DNA from: Pseudomonadota bacterium
GTDB taxonomy: Bacteria; Pseudomonadota; Alphaproteobacteria; Acetobacterales; Acetobacteraceae
Length of the DNA stretch: 64,000 nt
NCBI GenBank assembly: GCA_021805565.1
Contig: JAJZFA010000033.1
Location: 62,001 to 126,000, forward strand
Reading direction: 5' to 3'
Position numbers and translations under genes: made by a program. The notes below the pieces were generated by a model that ran no database searches, had not been told where the DNA came from, and was given only the letters and a program-made list of their open reading frames with translations. Positions 52,184 through 60,689 of this stretch are shown piece by piece. How positions within the stretch are numbered: position 1 is the stretch's first letter; each line of letters begins with the position of its first letter.

Positions 52184-53440
52184 CTATTCGGCCGCGGCCC
52201 GCATCCCCGGCGTAAATCCGGGAACCGACGCCCGCAGCCCGTCGTCCATCGGCTTCGGCCACCAGCGGTGTTCCCACTCCGCATAGAATTTCTTCAGTGT
52301 GGGCATCACTTTTTCGGCGAATAGCTTCGTATTGTACCGCGTCAGGTCCTTGTTCATGTTGCCGAACTGCATCAACAGCATCAAATTCCCCACATTCAAA
52401 TTTTCCGCCAGTTCGACAATCTGCTCGGTGACCTGGGCCGGCGTTCCAATAACGATATAGCCGGCATCGACCAGTTCCTTCATTTCGGTCGGACGCGCCT
52501 GCGACCGGGCGGCCGCCGCACTAACCTGACTGGTCAGGCCGAAACGCATCGTTGCTTCGGTGGTATAGCCCGGCGGCGCGGCGAAACGCGGATCGACATG
52601 CAGGCAACGGCCGAAGAAATACTCGGCCGCGTCCTGGTACATGTCCATCGCCTGATCGCGGCTTTCGGCGACACAAACCGTCTGAGCAAATCCGGCGCGA
52701 TACGGATTGCGGTCCTTGCCCAGGCGATCCATTTCGGCCCAGAAACCGTCCATCGTCGCCTTGCCGACCTTGTGGCCGTAATAGGACAGATAGCAATAGA
52801 CATAGTCCATCTCGGCGCACCATTGCCAGGTCTCGATCGACCCGCCGCCGGGGATCCATATCGGCGGATGCGGCTGCTGAATAGGGCGAGGCCAAATATT
52901 GACGTACCGCTGCTGATTATAGCGGCCGTTGAAGGCAAACGTCTCTTTCTCTTGCCACGCCTTCATCACCAGGTCGTGCGCCTCCAGATACCGGTCGCGC
53001 AACTGGCTCGGATTTTGTCCATAGGCGTAACAACCGTCCATCGGCGTGCCGACCGGGAACCCCGCGATCAGCCGCCCGCCGGAAATCACGTCGATCATGG
53101 CGAATTCCTCCGCCACGCGGGTTGGCGGATTGTACAGCGCGAGCGAATTGCCCATCACGCAAATCGTCGCATCCGTGGTCCGGCGCGCCAGCGAGGATGC
53201 GATCAGGTTGGGCGACGGCATCAGCCCATAACCGTTGGAATGATGCTCGTTTACGCAGATCGCGTCATACCCGCAATCGGCGGCGTATTCGAGCTCGTCC
53301 ATGAAATCGTTGTACATCAGATGCGCGCGCTTCGGATCGAACAGCGACGAATGAATATCGACCCAGACGGACGGATGCTTCTCTTTGAAGTCCTCCGGCA
53401 GCTCCGTGTAAGGCATCAGATGAAACCACATCAACTTCAT
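52184..53440 (-). CDS. LLM class flavin-dependent oxidoreductase
   Basis: A 418-residue luciferase-like monooxygenase, longer than the other two in the window. Diagnostic regions are the N-terminal MKLMWFHLMPYTELPEDFKEKHPSVWVDIHSSLFD, the YAADCGYDAICVNEHHSNGYGLMPSPNLIASSLARRT block, VISGGRLIAGFPVGTPMD and the C-terminal APAQVTEQIVELAENLNVGNLMLLMQFGNM. This is a known alphaproteobacterial LLM group without assigned substrate. A GGGGAA site precedes ATG. The 52-aa ORF lies just upstream on the same strand. Confidence 0.9.
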   Translation of the reverse strand: MKLMWFHLMPYTELPEDFKEKHPSVWVDIHSSLFDPKRAHLMYNDFMDELEYAADCGYDAICVNEHHSNGYGLMPSPNLIASSLARRTTDATICVMGNSLALYNPPTRVAEEFAMIDVISGGRLIAGFPVGTPMDGCYAYGQNPSQLRDRYLEAHDLVMKAWQEKETFAFNGRYNQQRYVNIWPRPIQQPHPPIWIPGGGSIETWQWCAEMDYVYCYLSYYGHKVGKATMDGFWAEMDRLGKDRNPYRAGFAQTVCVAESRDQAMDMYQDAAEYFFGRCLHVDPRFAAPPGYTTEATMRFGLTSQVSAAAARSQARPTEMKELVDAGYIVIGTPAQVTEQIVELAENLNVGNLMLLMQFGNMNKDLTRYNTKLFAEKVMPTLKKFYAEWEHRWWPKPMDDGLRASVPGFTPGMRAAAE

Positions 53441-53481
53441 GGCGCATTTCCCCGTTTTCGATCAGCCTACCGGCCGGTAGT

Positions 53482-53640
53482 TTAACCGCGGAACGGCCGC
53501 ATGCAAGGTGTCGCCGGCCCATCTCCGGCTGGCGGCGGGGCGCCGGGTTTCGCCATAGCGGTCACGGGTTCCGGTTTGGGGACGGGTCGCGGCGGGACCG
53601 GGCCGGCGACGACATCGAAATCGAACGTGGTGCGTTGCAT
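53482..53640 (-). CDS. Small proline-rich ORF, 52 aa
   Basis: Too short for routine calls. An AAGGAG site lies eight bases before ATG 53640, the best possible. The product, starting MQRTTFDFDVVAGPVPPRPV, is Pro/Ala/Gly-rich and probably disordered, with no signal or membrane helix. The LLM gene follows 41 bases after its stop, so they are probably in one transcript. A coding role for the peptide is likely, given the ribosome site, but unproven. Confidence 0.5.
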   Translation of the reverse strand: MQRTTFDFDVVAGPVPPRPVPKPEPVTAMAKPGAPPPAGDGPATPCMRPFRG

Positions 53641-53709
53641 GAAAGGCTCCTTGGCGGGTGGACCAAAGGCCGTTCCAGATGCAGCGAATTTCGTAACAAT
53701 GGAGGGGTC

Positions 53710-53741
53710 TAAATACGAAAGCCGCCTGTCTGGGGCGGCTT
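53710..53741 (-). terminator. Terminator downstream of the ClC gene
   Basis: On the minus strand AAGCCGCC (53741-53734) pairs with GGCGGCTT (53726-53719) around a CCAGACA loop, followed by TCGTATTT. It lies 165 bases after the ClC stop and just before the small-ORF promoter region. Confidence 0.65.
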
Positions 53742-53905
53742 CGGGGTCTTGCTATGGTTGCACGATCCTAGGCCGCCGGAACATACCAGCGTTACCAAAA
53801 TCGCGAAGCGGGAACTATAATAGCCATGCAATGCTGATAAACCGGCCGCCGGGGCGATGCAAGCCCCGGTCCCCGGTCCCTGGCCACATGCGTGCCGGGC
53901 AGGCG

Positions 53906-55234
53906 CTAATGGCCAACCTGAAGCTGCAGAAATCGCCGGGCAAGCGCCCCGTAAAGCGGCCGCCGGCACACCAGGCGGGATACCGCGAACGACAGGAATG
54001 CCGTCGCCATCAGCGGAATCATCAGGCGCTGGTTTGCCGTCATCTCCATCACAATCACCGCCGAGGTGATCGGTGCCTGCACCACTCCGGAAAAATACGC
54101 CGTCATACCCAGCAAAATCATCGCCCCGACCGGTGCGCCGGGAACCAGCGGCGCCAGCACGGACCCCAGCCCGGCACCGATGGACAAAGACGGCGCAAAG
54201 ATGCCGCCCGGTATGCCGCTGATATACGATACCGCCGTCGCGGCCAGTTTCAGCAACGCATACACCGCCGGCAGCGACGAACGATCTTCCAGCAATCCTT
54301 TTGCCTGCGCATAGCCGGTGCCATAGGTCTGACCGCCGGACAGCGTCCCCAGCGCCGCCAGCAACACCCCGCACACCGCCGCGAACGCGACGGGATAGCG
54401 CACGATCGTCCGTCCGGCCCAGCCCGGCAGGCCCCGAGCGGCGATCAGCAGGGTCCGGCTGAACAACCCGCCCGCCAGACCGCCGGCTAGACTGCAGATA
54501 ATCACCGCTAGCCAGGCCACGCCGTTGGTCAGTTCGGCCGATGTCTGACCGAAATAGGTGTAGTTGCCGGCCAGCCCCAGCGTCGTCGCGCCCGCCACCA
54601 CAACGGCGGTGAACACGGTGCCGGAGGTGCGGGCCTCGAAGGAGTGGCTAAGTTCCTCGATCGCGAACACGATCCCGGCCAGCGGCGTGTTAAAGGCCGC
54701 CGCGACCCCCGCCGCACCGCCGGCCAGCACCAGCGCCCGGCGCAGTTCCAGGCGCGGCAGTCGCAGCAGCTTTCCCAGGGCGTGCATGATCGATGCGCCC
54801 ACCTGCACCGTGGGGCCTTCCCGCCCGATGGACGCGCCCGACGCCAGTCCCAGCAGCGTCAGCGCCACCTTGCCCAGACCGATTTTCAGCGACAGAACCC
54901 GATCGACCATGGCCTCGTCGGTCGTGTGAAGCGCGGCGATGGTCTGCGGAATCCCGCTGCCCTGGGCACCCGGAAACACGTGTCTGGTCAGCAGGAACGA
55001 AAGCGCCAGCCCGGCGGGCGCGATCGCGAACGCCAGCCAGGCATGGCCGGCAATGAGGTGCAGAAACAGGCCGGTCGCCCAGTCGGCCGCCCTGGCGAAC
55101 CCAACGGCGACAGACGCGACGAGCACCGCGCCGACCCAGAACACGACACGCCGCCACCACAGCCGCGGCGAAATCAGCGGCATGCGGCCCATCCGCCGCA
55201 GCCGCATAACAAATCCGTCCCGTCCAACCCGCAT
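53906..55234 (-). CDS. ClC family chloride channel / H+-Cl- antiporter
   Basis: A 442-residue ClC protein. The chloride-site motifs are present: GSGIPQ, GREGPTVQVG (with the gating Glu of antiporters), and GIPGGIFAPSLSIGAGLG. About twelve membrane segments. In acid-exposed bacteria ClC antiporters support extreme acid resistance. ATG 55234 has an AAGG site; a longer frame to 55825 would run through the divergent panE gene and was rejected. Confidence 0.93.
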   Translation of the reverse strand: MRVGRDGFVMRLRRMGRMPLISPRLWWRRVVFWVGAVLVASVAVGFARAADWATGLFLHLIAGHAWLAFAIAPAGLALSFLLTRHVFPGAQGSGIPQTIAALHTTDEAMVDRVLSLKIGLGKVALTLLGLASGASIGREGPTVQVGASIMHALGKLLRLPRLELRRALVLAGGAAGVAAAFNTPLAGIVFAIEELSHSFEARTSGTVFTAVVVAGATTLGLAGNYTYFGQTSAELTNGVAWLAVIICSLAGGLAGGLFSRTLLIAARGLPGWAGRTIVRYPVAFAAVCGVLLAALGTLSGGQTYGTGYAQAKGLLEDRSSLPAVYALLKLAATAVSYISGIPGGIFAPSLSIGAGLGSVLAPLVPGAPVGAMILLGMTAYFSGVVQAPITSAVIVMEMTANQRLMIPLMATAFLSFAVSRLVCRRPLYGALARRFLQLQVGH

Positions 55235-55415
55235 GACCAACCTTACGCCCGATCGCCGCCAGCGTGCAGTCTGGCACGGATACCGGGCCGGCAACACGGT
55301 GTTGGAGCCGTAAAAGCGTCTTCCGTCCCTTGGGGCCATCCCCGGTTTGCCTTCCCGGCTTTCCGGCGCCATTGTCGGACAGAATGCTCGCTGGCAAGGA
55401 CGGAGATCGCACTCT

Positions 55416-56339
55416 ATGCGCATAGCAGTTATCGGGGCCGGCGGGGTGGGCGGCGCGTTCGGGGCCGCCCTGGCGACGGCCGGCGCGGAGGTGACATTCG
55501 TCGCCCGCGGCGCGCATTTGGACGCCATGCGGACCCGGGGTCTCCGCATTGAAGGCGGACGCGGCGAGACCGTCCTGGCATCGGTGCGGGCGACCGATGA
55601 CCCGGCCAGCATCGGTTTGGCCGATATCGTGCTGTTCTGCGTCAAGCTGTGGGATGTCGAAACCGCCGGCGCGGCGATCCGGCCGCTGATCGGGCCGGCT
55701 ACAGCGGTGATCCCCTTACAAAACGGCATCGACGCGTCCGAACGCCTGACCCCCATTCTGGGCGCCGGGGCCGTTATGGGCGGCGTCGCGCAAATCAGCG
55801 CGGTGATCGCCGCGCCCGGCGTCATCCGTCAGACGGGCACGTTCATGCGCCTGATTTTCGGCGAACTCGACGGCGGCAAAAGCGCTCGGGGGGAGGCGTT
55901 TCTCGCGCTGTGCCAGAAGGCGGGCTTCGATGCGACGCACAGCGACCGGATTGTTACCGAATTATGGCTGAAGTTCATCCTGCTGGCCAGCAATGCGGCC
56001 ATCACAGCGGCCACGCGCTCTCCGCTGGGCGCGCTGCGCGACGATCCCGATATTGCTCCGCTGTTCGCCAGGGCCTATGCCGAGGTGGCGGCCGTGGGCC
56101 GGGCCAAGGGCATACACATTCCCGACGACGCGGTGGACAAAGCGATCGCATCCAACCGCGGGTCGCCGGCGGGTATGATGGCATCGATGGCGCACGATCT
56201 GATGCGTGGCAACCGCATCGAACTGCCCTGGCTGTCCGGCAAGGTGGTAGCGTTCGGGCGCGAACTGGGTATCGCGGTTCCGGTCCATGAAATCCTGCAT
56301 GCCGTGCTGAAACCGTTCGTCAACGGAAAGCCTGCCTGA
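55416..56339 (+). CDS. panE: 2-dehydropantoate 2-reductase (ketopantoate reductase)
   Basis: A 307-residue PanE/ApbA protein, the NADPH-dependent step of pantothenate synthesis. The Rossmann motif is IAVIGAGGVGGAFGAALATAG; the catalytic Lys is in LWLKFILLASNAAITA and the LQNGIDASERL block is typical. Several members of this family act on other 2-keto acids, so panE is the best but not the only reading. Divergent from ClC. Confidence 0.85.
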   Translation: MRIAVIGAGGVGGAFGAALATAGAEVTFVARGAHLDAMRTRGLRIEGGRGETVLASVRATDDPASIGLADIVLFCVKLWDVETAGAAIRPLIGPATAVIPLQNGIDASERLTPILGAGAVMGGVAQISAVIAAPGVIRQTGTFMRLIFGELDGGKSARGEAFLALCQKAGFDATHSDRIVTELWLKFILLASNAAITAATRSPLGALRDDPDIAPLFARAYAEVAAVGRAKGIHIPDDAVDKAIASNRGSPAGMMASMAHDLMRGNRIELPWLSGKVVAFGRELGIAVPVHEILHAVLKPFVNGKPA

Positions 56340-56358
56340 CGGGCCGAACCGGCCCGTC
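56338..56358. terminator. Hairpin over the panE and methyltransferase stop codons
   Basis: GACGGGCC (56338-56345) and GGCCCGTC (56351-56358) pair perfectly with a GAACC loop. The stem includes bases of the stop codons of both convergent genes (panE TGA ends at 56339; the methyltransferase stop begins at 56359-56357 on the minus strand). Confidence 0.5.
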
Positions 56359-57262
56359 AAACCACCGGTGCGTGACCAATGGCGTGCCAGCGCATCATCC
56401 GCAGCCGTCCGTCGCGAATCAATCGCCGCCGCAGCAGCCACAATTCCGCCTCCCGCACCAGGTGCGCGGCTTCGTGCCGGTCCGGCTTTGGGCCGATATC
56501 GCGCAGCAGGACGCGCCAGCCCAGCATGGCGTGTTCCAAATGCCGTTGGGAGATGTCTTCGACAACGCGGACGTCGAGACCGAGCCGCTTGAGCATGCGG
56601 GTGATGGCGACGGGCGCGAGCAGTTGGGCTGGATCGCGGTATTCCAGATCGGTCCAGCGGCGCACGGTTGGGTCGGCGCCGTCCAGCGGCTCCGGTGCCG
56701 TCAGTTCCGCGATGACAATGTGGCCGCCGGGCTTCAATGCGCGGGTCAGCGCGTCCAGGATCGGTTCCGGATGCGGTCCGCGAAACGGCTCCAGCGCCAG
56801 ACAGTGGTGGTGGGTTTTCTGCCCGAGCGTGGGATTGTCTGGATCCCACGCGGCGATGACGATTTTTTTGCCCAGTTGCGCCTGACCGACCAGCCGCCGC
56901 GCGGCGGCGAGCAAGGACGGATCGGTGTCCACCGCGGTCACCCAGGCCCCTAGATTGCTGGCCACCGTGCAGGCGGGCCCGCCGCTGCCGGCACCGGCGA
57001 TCAGCAGGCTGCCGGACGCCGAAACGCCCAGCGGCCGAGCCAGGCGCAGAGTTTCGATCTCGCCGCCAGGAAAGATGAATCCTTGTCCCCAAAGCTGATG
57101 GTTCAACGCCAGCCGGGCAGCGGGCCAGACCACGGGGGACTCCGGTTGCGGGACGAAGAGCGGCGTAAAGCCATCGGTTCCTGCGGCGACCGTTACCGGC
57201 GCCGTTTCCGGCAGAAGCGGCGACGATCGCCGAAACAGGCCGCGCACGGCGGATCGCAACAT
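56357..57262 (-). CDS. SAM-dependent methyltransferase
   Basis: A 301-residue class I methyltransferase. Motif I is SLLIAGAGSGGPACTVASNLGAWVTAVDTDPSLLAAA with the acidic Asp of the SAM site; LKPGGHIVIAELTAPEPL is motif post-II/III. The N-terminal 90 residues (RSAVRGLFRRSSPLLPE) have no clear domain. ATG 57262. Substrate unknown. Confidence 0.82.
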   Translation of the reverse strand: MLRSAVRGLFRRSSPLLPETAPVTVAAGTDGFTPLFVPQPESPVVWPAARLALNHQLWGQGFIFPGGEIETLRLARPLGVSASGSLLIAGAGSGGPACTVASNLGAWVTAVDTDPSLLAAARRLVGQAQLGKKIVIAAWDPDNPTLGQKTHHHCLALEPFRGPHPEPILDALTRALKPGGHIVIAELTAPEPLDGADPTVRRWTDLEYRDPAQLLAPVAITRMLKRLGLDVRVVEDISQRHLEHAMLGWRVLLRDIGPKPDRHEAAHLVREAELWLLRRRLIRDGRLRMMRWHAIGHAPVV

Positions 57263-57327
57263 TTCCCAGTCTCCACCGTCCGAGACTACGGGGAAATCCC
57301 TACCAAAAGGTTTACAGCCACGGAGGT

Positions 57328-57663
57328 TTAACCGAATTCGGTCAGGACATAGCGAACCCAGTCCGGGCCTGGGACGCTGGGCTTGTGACGGTGCGCCGCA
57401 CCTGCCGGGATGTGCAGCATATCGCCGGGTCCTGCCTCCACGGTATGGGTATCGAAGCGATAACGAATGCGACCGGACAGGATAAAGATGGAATGTCCGG
57501 TTTCGCACCACGCTGCTTCGGGCGCCCCGTCCGGGTCTGGGCCGCGTTCCTGGTACCGCAACGCGAGACCAAAACCGGTTTGGGCTTCGCGAACCCTTAA
57601 ACGGGGGGTTACGTCCCGCAGCGGATGGTCGGCGGCACGAAATAGATAAGGACTGTCGGTCAT
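57328..57663 (-). CDS. Cupin domain protein
   Basis: A 111-residue single-cupin protein. The barrel is evident: GHSIFILSGRIRYRFDTHTVEAGPGDMLHIPAGAAHRHKPS with the metal-ligand His residues of motif 2; motif 1 is weak. Single cupins of this length sense or bind small molecules or act as dioxygenases. Divergent from the TRAP transporter gene; ATG 57663. Confidence 0.82.
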   Translation of the reverse strand: MTDSPYLFRAADHPLRDVTPRLRVREAQTGFGLALRYQERGPDPDGAPEAAWCETGHSIFILSGRIRYRFDTHTVEAGPGDMLHIPAGAAHRHKPSVPGPDWVRYVLTEFG

Positions 57664-57751
57664 ACAGCCATCGTGGCACAGGTCCGGCCACTTGCCACCC
57701 CGGCCGCAGCCGGTATTTTGCCTGCCAGGAAAAACGCCCAAGGATCGCATT

Positions 57752-58759
57752 ATGTCCATGCTGAAACGCCGCACCCTGCTCGCCGGGGCCGCGCTGCCGC
57801 TGATTGCCATCGGCACAAGGCCCGCGCGCTCGGCGGAGTTCAGCCTGAAGCTGGCCAACAATGTCCCGGTCACCCACCCGATGAGCATCCGCCAGCAGGA
57901 AGCGGCCGGCCGCATCAAGGCGGCGACCAATGGTTCGGTGGACATTCAGTTATTTCCCAACAACCAGTTGGGGTCGGATACCGACATGCTGTCGCAGCTT
58001 CGTTCGGGGGCGATCGATTTTTTCACGCTGTCCGGACTGATCCTGTCCACTTTGGTGCCGGCCGCCTCGATCAGCGGCGTTGGGTTCGCGTTCAAGGATT
58101 ACGATACGGTCTGGGCGGCGATGGATGGCAGGCTGGGCGCCTATATCCGGACCGAGACCGGCAAGCGTGGCCTGATCGCGATGGATAAAATCTGGGACAA
58201 CGGCTTTCGCCAGATCACCAGTTCGTCGCACCCGATCCGGGCGCCGGCCGACCTGAAAGGCTTCAAAATCCGCGTCCCGGTCAGCCCGTTGTGGACCAGT
58301 ATGTTCCAGGCGCTGGGCGCATCGCCGATCAGCATCAATTTTGCCGAAGTCTATTCCGCCCTGCAAACCCATATCGCGGAGGGACAGGAAAACCCGCTGT
58401 CGCTGATCGAAATCGCCAAGCTGTACGAGGTGCAGAAATACGTGTCGATGACCAGCCACATGTGGGACGGATTCTGGATGCTGGCGAACAAACGCGGGTT
58501 CTCGACCCTGCCGCCGGACGCGCAAGAGGTGGTGGCGCGGGAACTGAACGCATCGGCCTTGCAGGAGCGAGCCGATATCGCCGCGCTGAACGGATCGGTC
58601 ACGGCGGACCTGAAGGCCAAGGGGCTGGAATTTTCCGAAGTGGACAAGCCGGCCTTCCGCGACGCGCTGAGAGCCGCCGGTTTCTATGCCGAATGGAAGA
58701 AAAAATACGGCGACGACGCCTGGGCGATCCTGGAATCGCAGACCGGTTCGTTATCATGA
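57752..58759 (+). CDS. dctP: TRAP transporter substrate-binding protein (DctP)
   Basis: A 335-residue periplasmic DctP protein. The N-terminus MLKRRTLLAGAALPLIAIGTRPARSA resembles a twin-arginine signal. Binding-site features are LANNVPVTHPMSIRQQEAAGRIKAATNGSVDIQLFPNNQLGSDTDMLSQLRSGAIDFF and LKGFKIRVP (the carboxylate-binding Arg). Presents an organic acid to the DctQM permease encoded next. Substrate unknown. Confidence 0.94.
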   Translation: MSMLKRRTLLAGAALPLIAIGTRPARSAEFSLKLANNVPVTHPMSIRQQEAAGRIKAATNGSVDIQLFPNNQLGSDTDMLSQLRSGAIDFFTLSGLILSTLVPAASISGVGFAFKDYDTVWAAMDGRLGAYIRTETGKRGLIAMDKIWDNGFRQITSSSHPIRAPADLKGFKIRVPVSPLWTSMFQALGASPISINFAEVYSALQTHIAEGQENPLSLIEIAKLYEVQKYVSMTSHMWDGFWMLANKRGFSTLPPDAQEVVARELNASALQERADIAALNGSVTADLKAKGLEFSEVDKPAFRDALRAAGFYAEWKKKYGDDAWAILESQTGSLS

Positions 58760-58775
58760 CGGCGAACAGGTGCTG

Positions 58776-60626
58776 ATGGGTTCGGGGCCGGTGAGCACAG
58801 GCAGGGTGGCCTGGCTGGACCGGATCGATCGCATTTTGCGGCCGGTCGCCGAAATACCCGCCGCGCTGCTGGTGGTGGCCGAGGTCGTCGTGCTGTTTAC
58901 CGGTGTGATGGCGCGTTACGTGTTCCATACGCCGCTGGTCTGGACCGACGAACTGGCGTCCATCCTGTTTCTGTGGCTGGCGATGCTGGGCAGCGCGATT
59001 GCCCTGCAACGATCGGAACACATGCGGCTGACCGCTGTCATTGGCGGGATGAGGGCGGCCGGGCGCGCCCGAACCGAGGCTTTGGCGTCGGCCGCGGTTG
59101 CCGTGTTTCTGCTGATGGTGGTGCCCTCGGCGTGGGATTATGCATCCGACCAATGGTTCATCGAAACCCCGGCGCTGGGCCTGCACGATACGTACCGCGC
59201 GATGGCGATTCTGGTTGGCGGCGTGCTGATGCTGATCGCGGCGCTGACGCGGCTGGCCCGCCTGTCGTGGAAAGATGCGCTGTCCGGCATTGCCGCGGTC
59301 GTGGCGCTGGCGGTGCTGCTGCATTTTGTCGCGCCCTGGCTGAAGGGTTTCGGTAACTGGAACCTGGTGCTGTTCTTCGTGCTGCTGCTAGGTGCGGGCG
59401 TGCTGCTGTCGGTGCCGATCGGCTTCGCCTTCGGGCTGGCGACCTTTGCCTATCTGGGAACGCTGACCCGCACGCCGCTGACGGTAGTGGTATCGCGCAT
59501 GGATGAGGGCATGAGTTCGCTGATCCTGCTGGCCGTACCGTTGTTCGTGTTCCTGGGCCTGCTGATCGAAATGACCGGCATGGCCAGGGCGATGGTCAAC
59601 TTCCTGTCGTCCCTCCTCGGCCATGTCCGCGGCGGACTTTCATATGTCTTGCTCGGAGCGATGTACCTGGTGTCGGGTATCTCCGGGTCGAAAGCCGCCG
59701 ACATGGCGGCCGTGGCGCCCGTGCTGTTCCCCGACATGAAGCGGCGCGGCTTCAACGAAGGCGAACTGGTGTCGCTGCTGGCGGCGTCCGGCGCGATGAG
59801 CGAGACCATTCCGCCGTCGCTGGTGCTGATCACCATCGGGTCGGTCACCGGCGTTTCCATCGCTGCCTTGTTTACCGGCGGACTGGTGCCGGCCCTGGTG
59901 CTGGCGGCGGCACTGGCGTTCATCGCGCGCTGGCGTGGGCGGAACGAAAACATGACCGGCGTTGTCCGGCCGCCCTGGCGCACGATCGGCAAGGCGTTCG
60001 CGGTGTCTCTGCCCGCGCTTGTGCTGCCCTTCGTGATCCGCACGGCGGTAATCGAGGGGATTGCCACCGCGACCGAGGTTTCCACCATCGGCATCGTTTA
60101 TGCGACGGTCGTCGGGATCGTGGTGTACCGGCAGTTCCCGCTGCGGCGGCTGTATCCGATGCTGGTGGAAACGGCGGCCCTGTCCGGCGCGATTTTGCTG
60201 ATCATCGGCACCGCAACGGGGATGGCGTGGGCGCTGACGCAATCGGGGTTTTCCCGGCAGTTGGCGGCGGCGATGACGTCGATGCCCGGCGGGGCGGCGG
60301 GTTTCATGGCGGTCAGTATCGTCGCGTTCATCGTGCTCGGCAGCGTGCTGGAGGGGATTCCGGCAATCGTGCTGTTCGGGCCGCTGTTGTTCCCATCCGC
60401 CAAACTGGTGGGAATTCACGAGGTTCATTACTCGATGGTGGTGATTTTGTCGATGGGGATCGGGCTGTTCGCGCCGCCGTTCGGGGTAGGGTATTATGCC
60501 GCCTGCGCGATCGGACGGGTATCGCCGGACGCGGCGATGCGACGCATCTGGCCGTATCTACTGGCGGTGCTGGCCGGGCTGATCGTGGTTGCCGCGGTGC
60601 CGTGGTTCAGCACCGGGTTTCTGTAA
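58776..60626 (+). CDS. Fused TRAP transporter permease DctQM
   Basis: A 616-residue fusion: the N-terminal 170 residues are the four-helix DctQ domain (MARYVFHTPLVWTDELASILFLWLAMLGSAIAL), the rest the twelve-helix DctM domain (VPIGFAFGLATFAYLG; SGSKAADMAAVAPVLFPDMKRRGFN; GAMSETIPPS). Fusion of Q and M occurs in some families. ATG 58776 is 16 bases after dctP, so one operon. Confidence 0.93.
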   Translation: MGSGPVSTGRVAWLDRIDRILRPVAEIPAALLVVAEVVVLFTGVMARYVFHTPLVWTDELASILFLWLAMLGSAIALQRSEHMRLTAVIGGMRAAGRARTEALASAAVAVFLLMVVPSAWDYASDQWFIETPALGLHDTYRAMAILVGGVLMLIAALTRLARLSWKDALSGIAAVVALAVLLHFVAPWLKGFGNWNLVLFFVLLLGAGVLLSVPIGFAFGLATFAYLGTLTRTPLTVVVSRMDEGMSSLILLAVPLFVFLGLLIEMTGMARAMVNFLSSLLGHVRGGLSYVLLGAMYLVSGISGSKAADMAAVAPVLFPDMKRRGFNEGELVSLLAASGAMSETIPPSLVLITIGSVTGVSIAALFTGGLVPALVLAAALAFIARWRGRNENMTGVVRPPWRTIGKAFAVSLPALVLPFVIRTAVIEGIATATEVSTIGIVYATVVGIVVYRQFPLRRLYPMLVETAALSGAILLIIGTATGMAWALTQSGFSRQLAAAMTSMPGGAAGFMAVSIVAFIVLGSVLEGIPAIVLFGPLLFPSAKLVGIHEVHYSMVVILSMGIGLFAPPFGVGYYAACAIGRVSPDAAMRRIWPYLLAVLAGLIVVAAVPWFSTGFL

Positions 60627-60689
60627 ACCGGTCGTCCAGGATCGCGGACGGCCAATGCGACGGCGGGCGACACCGGCATTCCGGCATAC

